From Bog-473 sp963719485 (GTDB lineage: Bacteria; Actinomycetota; Acidimicrobiia; Acidimicrobiales; RAAP-2): 64,000 nucleotides of DNA. The notes beneath the pieces are model-generated. The model made no database searches. It saw nothing but the letters and a program-made list of their open reading frames with translations, and was not told the origin of the DNA. The stretch covers positions 3,782,001 through 3,846,000 of the forward strand of contig OY970387.1 of NCBI GenBank assembly GCA_963719485.1, written 5' to 3'. The first letter of the stretch is position 1. Each line of letters opens with the position of its first letter. The translations under genes and the position numbers were made by a program. Positions 1-8,085 of the stretch are shown piece by piece.

Positions 1-81
1 CATGCCCCCCATCAGGTAGGGGATCAGCAGCTTGCGCCCGCGCTCACGGCGGGTCCGGAGCTCCTTCTCGAGGTCAGGCAT
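1..81 (-). CDS. trpA: Tryptophan synthase alpha chain, N-terminal fragment
   Basis: Only the first 27 codons are inside the window; the gene continues past the left edge. The visible peptide contains LLIPYLMGG, which corresponds to the start of the TrpA TIM barrel (family pattern ALIPYLTAGDP). TrpA cleaves indole-3-glycerol phosphate to indole, which is channelled to TrpB. The ATG at 81 lies inside the end of trpB (8-nt overlap), as expected for translationally coupled trpB-trpA. Identification rests on this short stretch plus its position directly after trpB, so the name is sound but nothing can be said about integrity of the gene. Confidence 0.85.
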   Translation of the reverse strand, partial: MPDLEKELRTRRERGRKLLIPYLMGGM

Positions 82-1267
82 CGCGCTCCCGGGCGAAGAT
101 CTCGCGTACCTGGGCCACGTCCTTGTCACCCCGACCCGACAAGGTGACCAGGACCGTGGAGCCCGCCGGCAGCGCCTTCGTCCCGGCGCTCCGGGCTACC
201 CAGGCCACGGCGTGCGCCGATTCGAGCGCGGGGATGATGCCCTCGGTGTGGCTGAGGAGCCGGAAGGCCTCGAGCACCTCGTCGTCCGATGCCGTGGAGT
301 ATTCGGCCCGTCCGGTGGCCGCCAGGTGTGCGTGCTCGGGCCCCAGCCCGGGGTAGTCCAGCCCGGCCGAGATGGACTCGGCCTCTTGAATCTGCCCGGC
401 CTCGTCCTGGAGGAGTCGCGAATGCATGCCGTGCAGGACGCCCGGAATGCCGTTGGTCACCGCGGCGCCACCTGCCGCCTCCACGCCGACCAGGCGGGCC
501 GGCGTGTCCACGAAGCCGGCGAACGTCCCGGCGGCGTTGGAACCTCCGCCGATGCAGGCGACGACCACGTCCGGCGCGGCGCCACTGAGCAGGTCTCCGC
601 ACTGGGCCCGGGCCTCTTCGCCCACCACCCGCTGGAACTGGCGCACCATGTAGGGGAACGGGTGCGGACCCATGACCGAACCGAGGCAGTAGTGCGTGGT
701 CTCCACCGTCGCCACCCATTCGCGCATCGCTTCGTTGACCGCGTCCTTCAAGGTCCGGCTGCCCGCCGTCACTGTCCGGACCTCGGCCCCCAGCAGCTCC
801 ATGCGGAACACATTGAGCTCCTGGCGCTTCGTGTCGACCTCGCCCATGAAGACCGTGCACTCGAGGCCGAACAACGCGGCTGCCGTGGCCGATGCCACCC
901 CGTGCTGGCCCGCCCCCGTCTCGGCGATCATGCGGGACTTGCCCATACGCTTCGTCAGCAGGGCCTGCCCCACGACGTTGTTGAGCTTGTGCGAGCCCGT
1001 GTGGGCCAGGTCCTCCCGCTTGAGCAGCACCCGCACTCCGAGGCGCTCCGACAGGCGGGCACATTCGGTCACCGGTGTCGGGCGACCGCCGTAATGCCGC
1101 AGGAGACCATCGAGCTCGGAGCGAAACGCCGCGTCACCCCACGCCTCGTCGAACCATTTCTCGAGCTCGAGGCAGGCCGGCATCAAGGACTCCGGCACGA
1201 AGCGACCACCGAACTCGCCGAAACGCCCGTCGGGTCCCGGCTGGGCCATCAGGCCCTCGTCGCTCAC
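74..1267 (-). CDS. trpB: Tryptophan synthase beta chain
   Basis: 397 residues, normal TrpB length. It condenses indole with L-serine using pyridoxal phosphate, in complex with TrpA. The PLP lysine is K94 in HTGSHKLNN, the catalytic glutamate is E116 in AETGAGQHG, and the phosphate-binding loop GGGSN is at 240-244. The family motif usually reads HTGAHK(I/T)NN; serine replaces the alanine here, a mild change. The ATG at 1267 overlaps the trpF stop by 4 nt and the 3' end overlaps trpA by 8 nt, so trpC-F-B-A is translated as a coupled series. It is TrpB1-like rather than the stand-alone TrpB2 type, judging from its place beside trpA. Confidence 0.97.
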   Translation of the reverse strand: MSDEGLMAQPGPDGRFGEFGGRFVPESLMPACLELEKWFDEAWGDAAFRSELDGLLRHYGGRPTPVTECARLSERLGVRVLLKREDLAHTGSHKLNNVVGQALLTKRMGKSRMIAETGAGQHGVASATAAALFGLECTVFMGEVDTKRQELNVFRMELLGAEVRTVTAGSRTLKDAVNEAMREWVATVETTHYCLGSVMGPHPFPYMVRQFQRVVGEEARAQCGDLLSGAAPDVVVACIGGGSNAAGTFAGFVDTPARLVGVEAAGGAAVTNGIPGVLHGMHSRLLQDEAGQIQEAESISAGLDYPGLGPEHAHLAATGRAEYSTASDDEVLEAFRLLSHTEGIIPALESAHAVAWVARSAGTKALPAGSTVLVTLSGRGDKDVAQVREIFARERDA

Positions 1268-1947
1268 GCGTCCCTCCAGTCGTACGGCTCTTCTGCCGCG
1301 GGATCCTCCAGCGGGTCACGCGCCGCCACGTCCACCTTGGCCTGCCGCGCGTTGCTGATGAAGTTCCGCAGGAGCAACGGGTCCTTGCGCCCTGGTGCCG
1401 CCTCGACTCCGGTCGACACGTCGACCCCGCGCGGACGCAGGTGGGCCACCGCCTGGGCCACGTTGTCCGGGCGCAGGCCGCCCGAGACGATCAAGCGATC
1501 GTGGTCGGCCACTCCCTCGGCGAGCCGCCAATCGAAGACCTGGCCCGACCCCGGGTTCTCCCCGTCGACGAGGAGATAGTCCGCGCCGAATTCGTCGAAG
1601 CGTGCAATGGTGCGGTCACCCGCCGGGAACGCCTTGATCACCATGGGCACGCGGGCCCGCACCCACGTGGTCTCCTCCGCCGTCTCGTGGCCGTGCATCT
1701 GCGCCGCACCGAGCCCGGCGATCCGGATCGCCTCCACAATGCGCTGGGGCGCCTCGTCGCGGAAGACGCCGACGGTCAGCACGTGCTCGGGCAGTCGCTT
1801 CGCGATGTCGCCCGCGAGTTGCACCGAGACCTGACGCGAAGAGGGTGCGAACATGAAACCCACTGCCGACGCGCCGAGGCTGACGGAGAGCAGCGCGTCC
1901 GCCTCGGACGTGATGCCGCAGATCTTGATGAAGAGCTCCTCTGTCAT
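1264..1947 (-). CDS. trpF: Phosphoribosylanthranilate isomerase
   Basis: 227 residues. Catalyses the Amadori rearrangement of phosphoribosylanthranilate in tryptophan synthesis. The general base cysteine is C10 in KICGI and the general acid is D128 in LLVDGENPGSG; the C-terminal phosphate-binding segments (VSGGLRPDNV, GVDVSTGVE) are present. Many actinobacteria lack trpF and use a bifunctional PriA; here a real trpF accompanies a separate hisA, so the two isomerase jobs may be split. Starts with ATG overlapping the trpC stop by 4 nt. Confidence 0.96.
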   Translation of the reverse strand: MTEELFIKICGITSEADALLSVSLGASAVGFMFAPSSRQVSVQLAGDIAKRLPEHVLTVGVFRDEAPQRIVEAIRIAGLGAAQMHGHETAEETTWVRARVPMVIKAFPAGDRTIARFDEFGADYLLVDGENPGSGQVFDWRLAEGVADHDRLIVSGGLRPDNVAQAVAHLRPRGVDVSTGVEAAPGRKDPLLLRNFISNARQAKVDVAARDPLEDPAAEEPYDWRDA

Positions 1948-2732
1948 CGCGTCCCGACGTGATAGCCGGTCAGCTCGCGCAGCTGGGCCGGCCTGTCCCC
2001 GGCCCGCACGAGTGTCTCGCCGACCAGGATTGCGTCGTACCCGGCCTCGGCCAGCCGACGCGCGTCCGCGCCGTCGCGAATGCCCGACTCGGCGACCGCC
2101 AGCACCTCGGCCGGGATGTGTGCCGCCAACGTGCAGGCCCGCTCGTGGTCCACCTGGAACGTCCGCAGGTCACGCTGGTTGACCCCGATCAGTCCGGCGC
2201 CGGCGCCCAGGGCGCGCGCCAGCTCTTCCCCGTCGTGCACCTCCACGAGCGCCGCCAGCCCGAGCTCTGCGGCCCGCGCGGCGCACGCCTCCAGCTCGTC
2301 GTCGGACAACGCGGCCGCGATGAGGAGGACGGCGTCCGCGCCCATCAGGCGCGCGTCCGCGACGTCGGCCTCCTGCACCGTGAAGTCCTTGCGCAGGACG
2401 GGCAGCCCCGACGCCTGGCGGGCCGCGGCCAGGTCGGCGGCCGACCCGCCGAAGAAGTCGACGTCGGTCAGGACCGACAGGCAGGCGGCGCCCCCCGTGG
2501 CGTAGTCCTTCGCCACCAGGTCGGCCTGCAGCCCGGGGTCCAGGTCGCCCTTGGACGGGGACCGCCGTTTGATCTCCGCGATGCACGACATGCCGTCGCC
2601 GCGCAGCGCGCCGGCGAAGTCCCGGGGCGGGGGCGTGCTCGCCGCCTGTTCGACCAGGTCGGAGAGGGCGCGGCCGTCAACCTCGGCGCGGGCCCGGTGG
2701 GAGGCGAGGATGTCCGCCAAGTAGGTGGGCAT
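1944..2732 (-). CDS. trpC: Indole-3-glycerol phosphate synthase
   Basis: 262 residues, the standard length for the monofunctional enzyme. Closes the indole ring from carboxyphenylamino-deoxyribulose phosphate. The family signature CIAEIKRRSPSKGDL holds E53 and K55, followed by LRKDFTVQ (second catalytic lysine) and GVNQRDLRTF. It is the first gene of trpC-F-B-A. No Shine-Dalgarno sequence precedes it, but a TACGCT hexamer ends 8 nt before the ATG, so this set probably has its own near-leaderless promoter rather than depending only on read-through from trpE. Confidence 0.97.
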   Translation of the reverse strand: MPTYLADILASHRARAEVDGRALSDLVEQAASTPPPRDFAGALRGDGMSCIAEIKRRSPSKGDLDPGLQADLVAKDYATGGAACLSVLTDVDFFGGSAADLAAARQASGLPVLRKDFTVQEADVADARLMGADAVLLIAAALSDDELEACAARAAELGLAALVEVHDGEELARALGAGAGLIGVNQRDLRTFQVDHERACTLAAHIPAEVLAVAESGIRDGADARRLAEAGYDAILVGETLVRAGDRPAQLRELTGYHVGTR

Positions 2733-2740
2733 GACGCCTC

Positions 2741-2746
2741 AGCGTA
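2741..2746 (-). promoter_or_regulatory. Putative -10 box of trpCFBA
   Basis: TACGCT on the minus strand, 8 nt before the trpC ATG. It fits the actinobacterial TANNNT -10 pattern; no convincing -35 is seen. Implies a 5' leader of about 1-2 nt. Confidence 0.45.
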
Positions 2747-2789
2747 GCGGCGCGCCCTTTGCACCCCGGGACAGCCCGGCAGGCGGCGG

Positions 2790-2999
2790 TCAGTCGCGGA
2801 GGCGGCTCAGGACACGCTCACGGCGCTGACGCGCTTCCCGCGTGAGCTGGCAGTCCGGTCTCGCCGCGGGCTGGAGGGTCGCGGCGGCGTCGCGCAGCAT
2901 CTCGGCCAGGCCCGAGTAGATGACCTCGATCGTGAAGTCGTCGACCTCGATGGCAGCCATCTCGGTGCCGTCGTCGGCCAGGTGGATGACCTTGACCAT
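2790..2999 (-). CDS. Small conserved-looking protein of unknown function
   Basis: 69 residues, starting MVKVIHLADDGTEMAAIEVD. I do not recognise the family. It has an acidic beta-rich N-terminal half and a basic, helical C-terminal end rich in arginine (REARQRRERVLSRLRD); no cysteines of a metal site and no membrane segment. The ATG at 2999 shares one base with the stop of the upstream small gene (TGATG), typical of coupled translation. It lies 57 nt before trpC. Codon use is strongly GC3-biased, which supports real coding. Confidence 0.6.
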   Translation of the reverse strand: MVKVIHLADDGTEMAAIEVDDFTIEVIYSGLAEMLRDAAATLQPAARPDCQLTREARQRRERVLSRLRD

Positions 3000-3163
3000 C
3001 AGTCCGCCAACACCCGGGAGCGGGTCTCCGAGCCCTGGCGCTCGATGGCGATGCAGCTGCCGTCGCGGAAGATCCAGCCCACTTCGCGCCACGGGTTGAG
3101 GTCGGGCAGCGCCTCGGCCGTCCCCGTGGTCACCCCTTGCCTGTTGTCGTGGTGGCGTCCCAT
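2999..3163 (-). CDS. Small hypothetical protein upstream of trpC
   Basis: 54 residues, soluble, starting MGRHHDNRQGVTTGTAEALP and containing WREVGWIFRDGSCIAIERQG, which looks like two beta strands. Not recognised. It is joined to the following 69-residue gene by a TGATG stop/start overlap. A GGAGG sits 13 nt before the ATG, too far for normal use, but GCAAC-CTC-GTTGC between them can fold and bring it close. The start is therefore plausible but not certain. Confidence 0.5.
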   Translation of the reverse strand: MGRHHDNRQGVTTGTAEALPDLNPWREVGWIFRDGSCIAIERQGSETRSRVLAD

Positions 3164-3229
3164 GCAACGAGGTTGCGCCTCCGTTGTCTCATGTGCGGTG
3201 ACGTCCGGTTGCAGTTGTGGTGCCGGCGA

Positions 3230-3427
3230 TCAGCGGGCGAACAGGTGCCAGCCGGCCCACCCCCAGGCCAGGACCAGCGCCACCCGCAGGATCGGGCCGG
3301 TCGCCAGACGGTCCAGCACCACGGCGGGGCGGGCCGGTGATGATCCCGCCGTGCGGGACCGGGCCCACAGGAGGAGCGTCGCCAGCCCGAGGACCGCCCA
3401 CACGGCGTACGAGAGGGCCGAGCTCAC
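3230..3427 (-). CDS. Small two-helix membrane protein
   Basis: 65 residues. Two hydrophobic segments are visible (about residues 4-20 and 42-62, the latter ending WGWAGWHLFAR), separated by a short polar loop. It resembles the small actinobacterial membrane proteins sometimes labelled DUF6186, but this is from memory and is not proven. The GTG at 3427 overlaps the stop of the upstream membrane-protein gene by 4 nt, so the two are probably cotranslated and may act together. Confidence 0.55.
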   Translation of the reverse strand: MSSALSYAVWAVLGLATLLLWARSRTAGSSPARPAVVLDRLATGPILRVALVLAWGWAGWHLFAR

Positions 3428-3900
3428 GGCGGACCGCCCGGCTCGCTCGGCTGCGGCACCCGCACCGGCCTGCCCCTGCGGACGATGGCCGCGCCCAGGT
3501 AGAGCCAGAGGAAGAACATGACCACCTTCAGCGGGTAGTAGCGGTCCACGGCGTCGGCCATGGAGCTCAGGGTCGGGTGGTCCGCGCGGCTGCCGCGGGC
3601 GGCGTACGTGGCCAGTTCCCAGGCGACCACGGCGGCGAAGAGGACCACCCAGGCGCGGTACGGATGGGCCACGTCGCCCGGGGCCGCCGCCGGCCGCGGT
3701 CGCAGGGGCCACCGGACCACCACGAGGACCGCCAGAGCGACGATCGGCAGCGCGGTCAGGAGGTTGGCCGGTTGGGTGAACGCCCTCGTCGTGGCGGCAC
3801 CGAAGGCATATCCCGCGGTGCCCACGACGAGCAACCAGAAATGACGCGGCTGCCGACCGCCCGGGCCTTCCGCTGCGGGCTTCGGCACCTCGGCGGACAT
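3424..3900 (-). CDS. Membrane protein of unknown function in the trp cluster
   Basis: 158 residues with about four hydrophobic segments (near 20-40, 46-63, 84-100 and 125-142) and a proline-rich cytoplasmic C-terminus. It does not look like the usual Trp-operon-associated membrane protein (TIGR02234 family), so no function is assigned. It follows the YgfZ-like gene by 4 nt and overlaps the next small membrane gene by 4 nt. The ATG at 3900 is chosen because the sequence upstream is the end of the YgfZ-like gene. Confidence 0.65.
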   Translation of the reverse strand: MSAEVPKPAAEGPGGRQPRHFWLLVVGTAGYAFGAATTRAFTQPANLLTALPIVALAVLVVVRWPLRPRPAAAPGDVAHPYRAWVVLFAAVVAWELATYAARGSRADHPTLSSMADAVDRYYPLKVVMFFLWLYLGAAIVRRGRPVRVPQPSEPGGPP

Positions 3901-3904
3901 TTGC

Positions 3905-4915
3905 TCAGCCCGGCTCGGGGTCTGGAGTGGCGACGAGGGGCAACCGTTCGGCCCGGGCCTGCCACGACCCACCGACGCCGTCACCGGAGCGCACCCGGAT
4001 CGCCCCCGGGGCCTCCACGTTGCGGTGCAGGTAGCCCAGCGCCACCCACGCCCCGAGCTCCACGCTCCAGGCCGCCGACGTGATGGTCCCGGCCACCTTG
4101 TCCTCGGTGGCCCCGTCGCCGGCGGGCGCCTCCCCGCCGTGCAGCGTCATGCCCCGGGTCAGCGGGATGTCCCCGCCTGCGGGGGCCACCACGCCGACGA
4201 GACGGCGCGCCACGTTCGACCCGCGGGAGTCGATGCGCGCCACCAGTTCCTGTCCCGTGTAGCAACCCTTGGTGAAGCTCACCGTCCGCTCGACCAACCC
4301 CGCCTCCGCGGCGATGGTCTTGCCCGTGAGCTCCGTCCCCATGGCGGGGATGCCCGAGACGATCCGGCACGCCTCGACCGCCTCCGCACCGCAGGCCGTG
4401 ACCCCGGCAGGCAGCGTGTCGGCGGACGGCGCCAGCACGACATCCTCCGGGCCGAGGAGGTCGATCCCGGTCCAGCCGTTCCACTCGAAGGGCAACGCCA
4501 GCACGCCCCGCTCGGCCAGGACCGTCAGGAGGCCCGCGGCGGCCTCGGCGACCCCGGCACCGCGCAGGGACAGGTCACGCCAGGCCAGCCGCTCCAGCTC
4601 GACCTTGGAGCGCAGCAGGAAGCGGCGCAGGCGCGCCTCGACGGCCTCGCCGTAGCCACGGTCGGCATCGAGCACGAACCCCTGTCCGTCGGTACGGGTC
4701 ACCCGCAGGAGGGCCGACAGCTTCCCGTCCGGCTCGAGCAGGAGCGTGTCCGCCGCCTCGCCCACCGCGAGTGCCCCCACGTCCTGACTCAGCTGCCCCT
4801 GCAGGTACGCCTCGGCGTCCTGACCCCGCACGGCCAGCGCGTCTCGGCCGGCGCGGAAGGCTCCGGCTCCACGCCGCAGGGCGTCGGTCTCGGTCTCGAG
4901 CGCCGTCCGCGTCAC
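3905..4915 (-). CDS. ygfZ: YgfZ/GcvT-like folate-binding protein
   Basis: 336 residues. YgfZ proteins bind tetrahydrofolate and help maintain iron-sulfur enzymes such as the tRNA methylthiotransferase MiaB. The diagnostic motif KGCYTGQE is intact in the C-terminal half. N-terminal residues (FRAGRDALAVRGQDAEAYLQ) match the GcvT-type fold entry. The GTG at 4915 overlaps the trpE stop by 4 nt. Its presence between trpE and trpC has no obvious link to tryptophan synthesis; it may simply ride in the operon. Confidence 0.85.
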   Translation of the reverse strand: MTRTALETETDALRRGAGAFRAGRDALAVRGQDAEAYLQGQLSQDVGALAVGEAADTLLLEPDGKLSALLRVTRTDGQGFVLDADRGYGEAVEARLRRFLLRSKVELERLAWRDLSLRGAGVAEAAAGLLTVLAERGVLALPFEWNGWTGIDLLGPEDVVLAPSADTLPAGVTACGAEAVEACRIVSGIPAMGTELTGKTIAAEAGLVERTVSFTKGCYTGQELVARIDSRGSNVARRLVGVVAPAGGDIPLTRGMTLHGGEAPAGDGATEDKVAGTITSAAWSVELGAWVALGYLHRNVEAPGAIRVRSGDGVGGSWQARAERLPLVATPDPEPG

Positions 4916-6489
4916 GGTTCTGCCCGCACGGGAGGCGTCGCGGCCATGGCACGCGCCGCGGTGATGGCGACCAGCAACGCACCCGCCTTGTGCGCGCACT
5001 CCTCGTCCTCGCTCTGCGGATCGCTGTCCGCCACGATCCCGGCGCCCGCCTGGACGCTGGCCCGTCCGTCGGGCGTGACGACCATGGTCCGGATGGCGAT
5101 CGCGGTGTCCACGTTGCCCGAGAAGTCGATGTAGCCCACGACGCCTCCGTAGACGCCTCGCTTGGTGGGCTCGAGTTCGTCGATGATCTCCATGGCGCGC
5201 ACCTTCGGCGCCCCCGACAGGGTCCCGGCGGGGAGTGTCGCCCGCAGCACGTCGATCGGGCCCTTGCCCTCGGCCAGCTCGCCCGAGACCTGCGAGGTGA
5301 TGTGCATGATGTGGCTGTAGCGCTCGATCGTCATGAGCTCGTCCACCTTCTCGGTGCCGAAGCGCACGACGCGTCCCACGTCGTTGCGGGCCAGGTCGAC
5401 CAGCATGATGTGCTCGGCCAGCTCCTTGGGGTCCTCGGCCAGCTCCCCCTCGAGCAGCCGGTCGTGCTGCTCGTTCTCCCCGCGCGGCCGCGACCCTGCG
5501 ATGGGCCGTGAGATGACGACGCCGTCGCGCAGCCGGACCATCGGCTCGGGCGACGCACCGACGACCGTGACCTCGGGGAAGCGCAGGAAGTACATGTACG
5601 GGCTCGGATTGAGCAGGCGCAGGGCGCGGTAGACGTCGTAGGGTTCGGCGCCGAGCGTGAGGTCGAAGCGCTGCGAGAGCACGACCTGAAAGATGTCCCC
5701 GGCCCGGATGTAGTCCTTGGCAACGGCGATGGCCGCCTTGTACGCCTCCGACGTGACGGTGCGCCTCGCCTCGGCCTTCTGGAGCCCCGGGCCCGGTGCG
5801 GCCACGAGCGGTGGTGGCCCCGCTCCGTCAATGGGCCGCGCGCAGTCCGCCGCCAGCTCGACGAGCCGGGCGCAGGCGGCCTCGTATGCCGTCGCCACGG
5901 CGTCCTCGTCCACTACGCCGCCGGGCACGTCGGGCACGACCACATTGTCCACCAGCACAATGCGCTGACGCCAGTGGTCGAAGGCGCAGAACTGGCCGAT
6001 GACGACGAGGGCGGCGTCGGGGTGACCGAGGTCGTCGTACGGCGGATCGGGGAGGCGCTCGACCTCGCGCACCACGTCGTAGCCGAGATACCCGACCAGC
6101 CCACCGTGAAGCGGCGGGAGCCCGGCGAGCGTCGGCGACTGGAAGCGCGCCACCAGGCCCTCGACGGCGGCCAGGATGCCGTCGTCGGAGCTCTGCACGT
6201 CGAGGCGCCCCATGGCCTCGACGTGCCGACCCCGTGCCGTCAACGTGGCCAGCGGCCGGCGGCCCACGAAGGAGTAGCGGCCCCAGCGCTCGCCGCCCTC
6301 GACCGACTCGAAGAGGAAGCCGTCGCCCGCCCCCACGACGTTGGCGAAGCAGGTGACCGGGGTCAGGGTGTCGGCGACCACCTCGCACCAGACCGGGACG
6401 ATCGTGTGCTCCTTGGCCAGTGCCGCGAACTCGGCGGGGTCGGGGCGGACGGCCAGTGCAGCCGGGCCCGGCCCGCCTCCGGGCGTCAC
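4912..6489 (-). CDS. trpE: Anthranilate synthase component I
   Basis: 525 residues, full length. Converts chorismate and ammonia to anthranilate; ammonia normally comes from the glutamine amidotransferase TrpG, whose gene is not in this window. Chorismate-binding signatures are PIAGSRPRG, LVDLARNDVGRV and GAGIVADSDPQSEDEE near the C-terminus. The GTG at 6489 overlaps the hisI stop by 4 nt, so histidine and tryptophan genes are joined here. No leader peptide rich in tryptophan is visible, as the gene is internal to the operon. Confidence 0.96.
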   Translation of the reverse strand: MTPGGGPGPAALAVRPDPAEFAALAKEHTIVPVWCEVVADTLTPVTCFANVVGAGDGFLFESVEGGERWGRYSFVGRRPLATLTARGRHVEAMGRLDVQSSDDGILAAVEGLVARFQSPTLAGLPPLHGGLVGYLGYDVVREVERLPDPPYDDLGHPDAALVVIGQFCAFDHWRQRIVLVDNVVVPDVPGGVVDEDAVATAYEAACARLVELAADCARPIDGAGPPPLVAAPGPGLQKAEARRTVTSEAYKAAIAVAKDYIRAGDIFQVVLSQRFDLTLGAEPYDVYRALRLLNPSPYMYFLRFPEVTVVGASPEPMVRLRDGVVISRPIAGSRPRGENEQHDRLLEGELAEDPKELAEHIMLVDLARNDVGRVVRFGTEKVDELMTIERYSHIMHITSQVSGELAEGKGPIDVLRATLPAGTLSGAPKVRAMEIIDELEPTKRGVYGGVVGYIDFSGNVDTAIAIRTMVVTPDGRASVQAGAGIVADSDPQSEDEECAHKAGALLVAITAARAMAATPPVRAEP

Positions 6490-6899
6490 GGCGCGGGCAC
6501 TCCCGGCCCGGTGCCGATGGTCCGGTAAAAGCAGGTCCGCTCCCCCGTGTGGCAGGCCCCCCGCCCGTGCTGGTCGACGAGCACGACCAGGGCGTCCCCG
6601 TCGCAGTCCAGGCGCACCTCGCGCACGTACTGCCGGTCCCCCGACGTCTCGCCCTTCTGCCAGTACTCCCGGCGGCTGCGGCTGTAGAACCACGACCGGC
6701 CCGTCTCGAGCGTGCGGCGCAGCGCCTCGGCGTCCATGTACGCCATGGTCAGGACCGTCCCGTCGGCGGCGTCCTGCACGATGGCCGGCACCAGTCCATC
6801 GCCCTTGGCGAAGTCCACGGAGCGCGCCAGCTCCTCGTCGAAGGTGAGCGGCACCCCCTGCGGGGCGACGGGCGCCGTCCCGGGTGCGGCCGCGGTCAC
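6486..6899 (-). CDS. hisI: Phosphoribosyl-AMP cyclohydrolase
   Basis: 137 residues, the monofunctional form without the HisE domain. Opens the purine ring of phosphoribosyl-AMP, step three of histidine synthesis. Visible signatures are WFYSRSRREYWQKGETSG, the metal-binding DCDGD and the zinc-ligand segment ACHTGERTCF. Starts with GTG overlapping the upstream GroES-like gene by 4 nt and overlaps trpE by 4 nt. The partner activity HisE is not encoded nearby. Confidence 0.95.
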   Translation of the reverse strand: MTAAAPGTAPVAPQGVPLTFDEELARSVDFAKGDGLVPAIVQDAADGTVLTMAYMDAEALRRTLETGRSWFYSRSRREYWQKGETSGDRQYVREVRLDCDGDALVVLVDQHGRGACHTGERTCFYRTIGTGPGVPAP

Positions 6900-7273
6900 A
6901 GGTACAGCCCCGTGCCGCTGTCGTTGCGGGGCGACGCGATGGCGTGGATGTCCCGCTCGCGCAGGATCACGTACTCCTCGCCGTGCACCTCGACCTCGAA
7001 GCGGTCCTCGGGGTTGAACAGCACGGTGTCCCCCGCCTTGACCGTGCGGACGTGCGGACCGACCGCCACCGCTTCGGCCCAGGTCAGGCGGCGGCTGATC
7101 TGCGCCGTGGCCGGGATCAGGATGCCGGCCCGCGAGCGCCGCTCACCGTCGCTCGGCGAGATCTGCACCATGACCCGGTCGAAGAGCACCGAGATCGGCT
7201 GCTTGTCCTCACTGGTGTCCTGCTTCGAGGTCCTGGGCCGGCTGTTGCCGGCCTTCGTCGTCGGCGTAGCCAC
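6896..7273 (-). CDS. GroES-like (Cpn10) co-chaperonin
   Basis: 125 residues, against about 95-100 for ordinary GroES, because of a polar N-terminal extension of roughly 25 residues. The Cpn10 pattern is clear: ISVLFDRVMVQI, a mobile-loop region SRAGILIPATAQ, then AEAVAVGPHVRTVKAGDTVLF and EEYVILRERDIHAI. No groEL lies beside it. It sits between hisF and hisI, with a TACCGT hexamer 6 nt before its GTG, so it probably heads the transcript that continues into hisI-trpE. Whether it partners GroEL or has a special role cannot be told. Probably a second, divergent copy. Confidence 0.8.
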   Translation of the reverse strand: MATPTTKAGNSRPRTSKQDTSEDKQPISVLFDRVMVQISPSDGERRSRAGILIPATAQISRRLTWAEAVAVGPHVRTVKAGDTVLFNPEDRFEVEVHGEEYVILRERDIHAIASPRNDSGTGLYL

Positions 7274-7279
7274 CTAGGC

Positions 7280-7285
7280 ACGGTA
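7280..7285 (-). promoter_or_regulatory. Putative -10 box of the groES-like/hisI/trpE unit
   Basis: TACCGT on the minus strand, exactly 6 nt before the GTG of the GroES-like gene; leaderless arrangement. The 47-nt gap after hisF makes a separate promoter plausible. No good -35 seen. Confidence 0.45.
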
Positions 7286-7320
7286 CCGCACGAATGCGCG
7301 CTTCCTGGTCAGGGCACGCA

Positions 7321-8085
7321 TCAGGCGGGGCGAACGGTGACACCCCGCTCGGCCATGTAGGACTTGGCCTCGGCGATGGTGAACTCACGCCGGTGGAAGA
7401 TCGACGCCGCCAGCACGGCGTCGGCGCCGCCGTCGAGTGCGCCGTCGACCAGGTGCTGCAGGACGCCCACGCCCCCGGACGCCACCACGGGGATGTCCAC
7501 GGCGTCGACCACGGCCCGGGTCAGCGCCAGGTCGAACCCGTCCCGCGTGCCGTCGCGGTCCATGGACGTCAGCAGGATCTCGCCGGCGCCGTTGCCCGCG
7601 CACTCGACGGCCCACGCCACCACGTCACGGCCGACCGGTGTCCGCCCTCCGTGCGTGTGCACCTCCCACCCGCCGCCACCGGGTCGGGCGCGGGCGTCGA
7701 TGGCGACCACGGCGCACTGTCCACCGAACTCGTCGGCGATGTCGCGCACGAGGTCGGGGCGCTCGACCGCGGCCGTGTTCACCGCCACCTTGTCCGCCCC
7801 GGCCCGGAGGAGGCGGCGTGCATCGTCCGCCGCACGGACCCCGCCGCCGACGGTGAGGGGGATGAAGACCTGTTCGGCCGTCCGCGCCACCACCGAGACC
7901 ATGGTGTCGCGGCCGTCGGAGGATGCGGTGATGTCGAGGAACGTGACCTCGTCGGCGCCCTCGGCGTCGTAGCGGGCCGCCAGCTCGACGGGGTCGCCCT
8001 CGTCGGTCAGGTCGACGAAGCGCACGCCCTTGACGACGCGCCCTCCGGTGACGTCGAGGCACGGGATCAGGCGGACGGTGCGCAC
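7321..8085 (-). CDS. hisF: Imidazole glycerol phosphate synthase cyclase subunit
   Basis: 254 residues. Works with HisH to form imidazole glycerol phosphate and AICAR. The N-terminus VRLIPCLDVTGGRVVKG holds the first catalytic aspartate; the second lies in LLTSMDRDGT. The phosphate-binding loops GGGVR and ASGGVG are present. The GTG at 8085 overlaps the hisA end by 19 nt, because the next plausible start would remove the conserved first strand. Last gene of hisD-C-B-H-A-F before a 47-nt gap. Confidence 0.97.
   Translation of the reverse strand: MRTVRLIPCLDVTGGRVVKGVRFVDLTDEGDPVELAARYDAEGADEVTFLDITASSDGRDTMVSVVARTAEQVFIPLTVGGGVRAADDARRLLRAGADKVAVNTAAVERPDLVRDIADEFGGQCAVVAIDARARPGGGGWEVHTHGGRTPVGRDVVAWAVECAGNGAGEILLTSMDRDGTRDGFDLALTRAVVDAVDIPVVASGGVGVLQHLVDGALDGGADAVLAASIFHRREFTIAEAKSYMAERGVTVRPA

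Noticed and set aside
32..1579. Long plus-strand reading frame opposite trpB and trpF
   Set aside because: Antisense shadow caused by high GC; trpB and trpF on the minus strand have complete family motifs.
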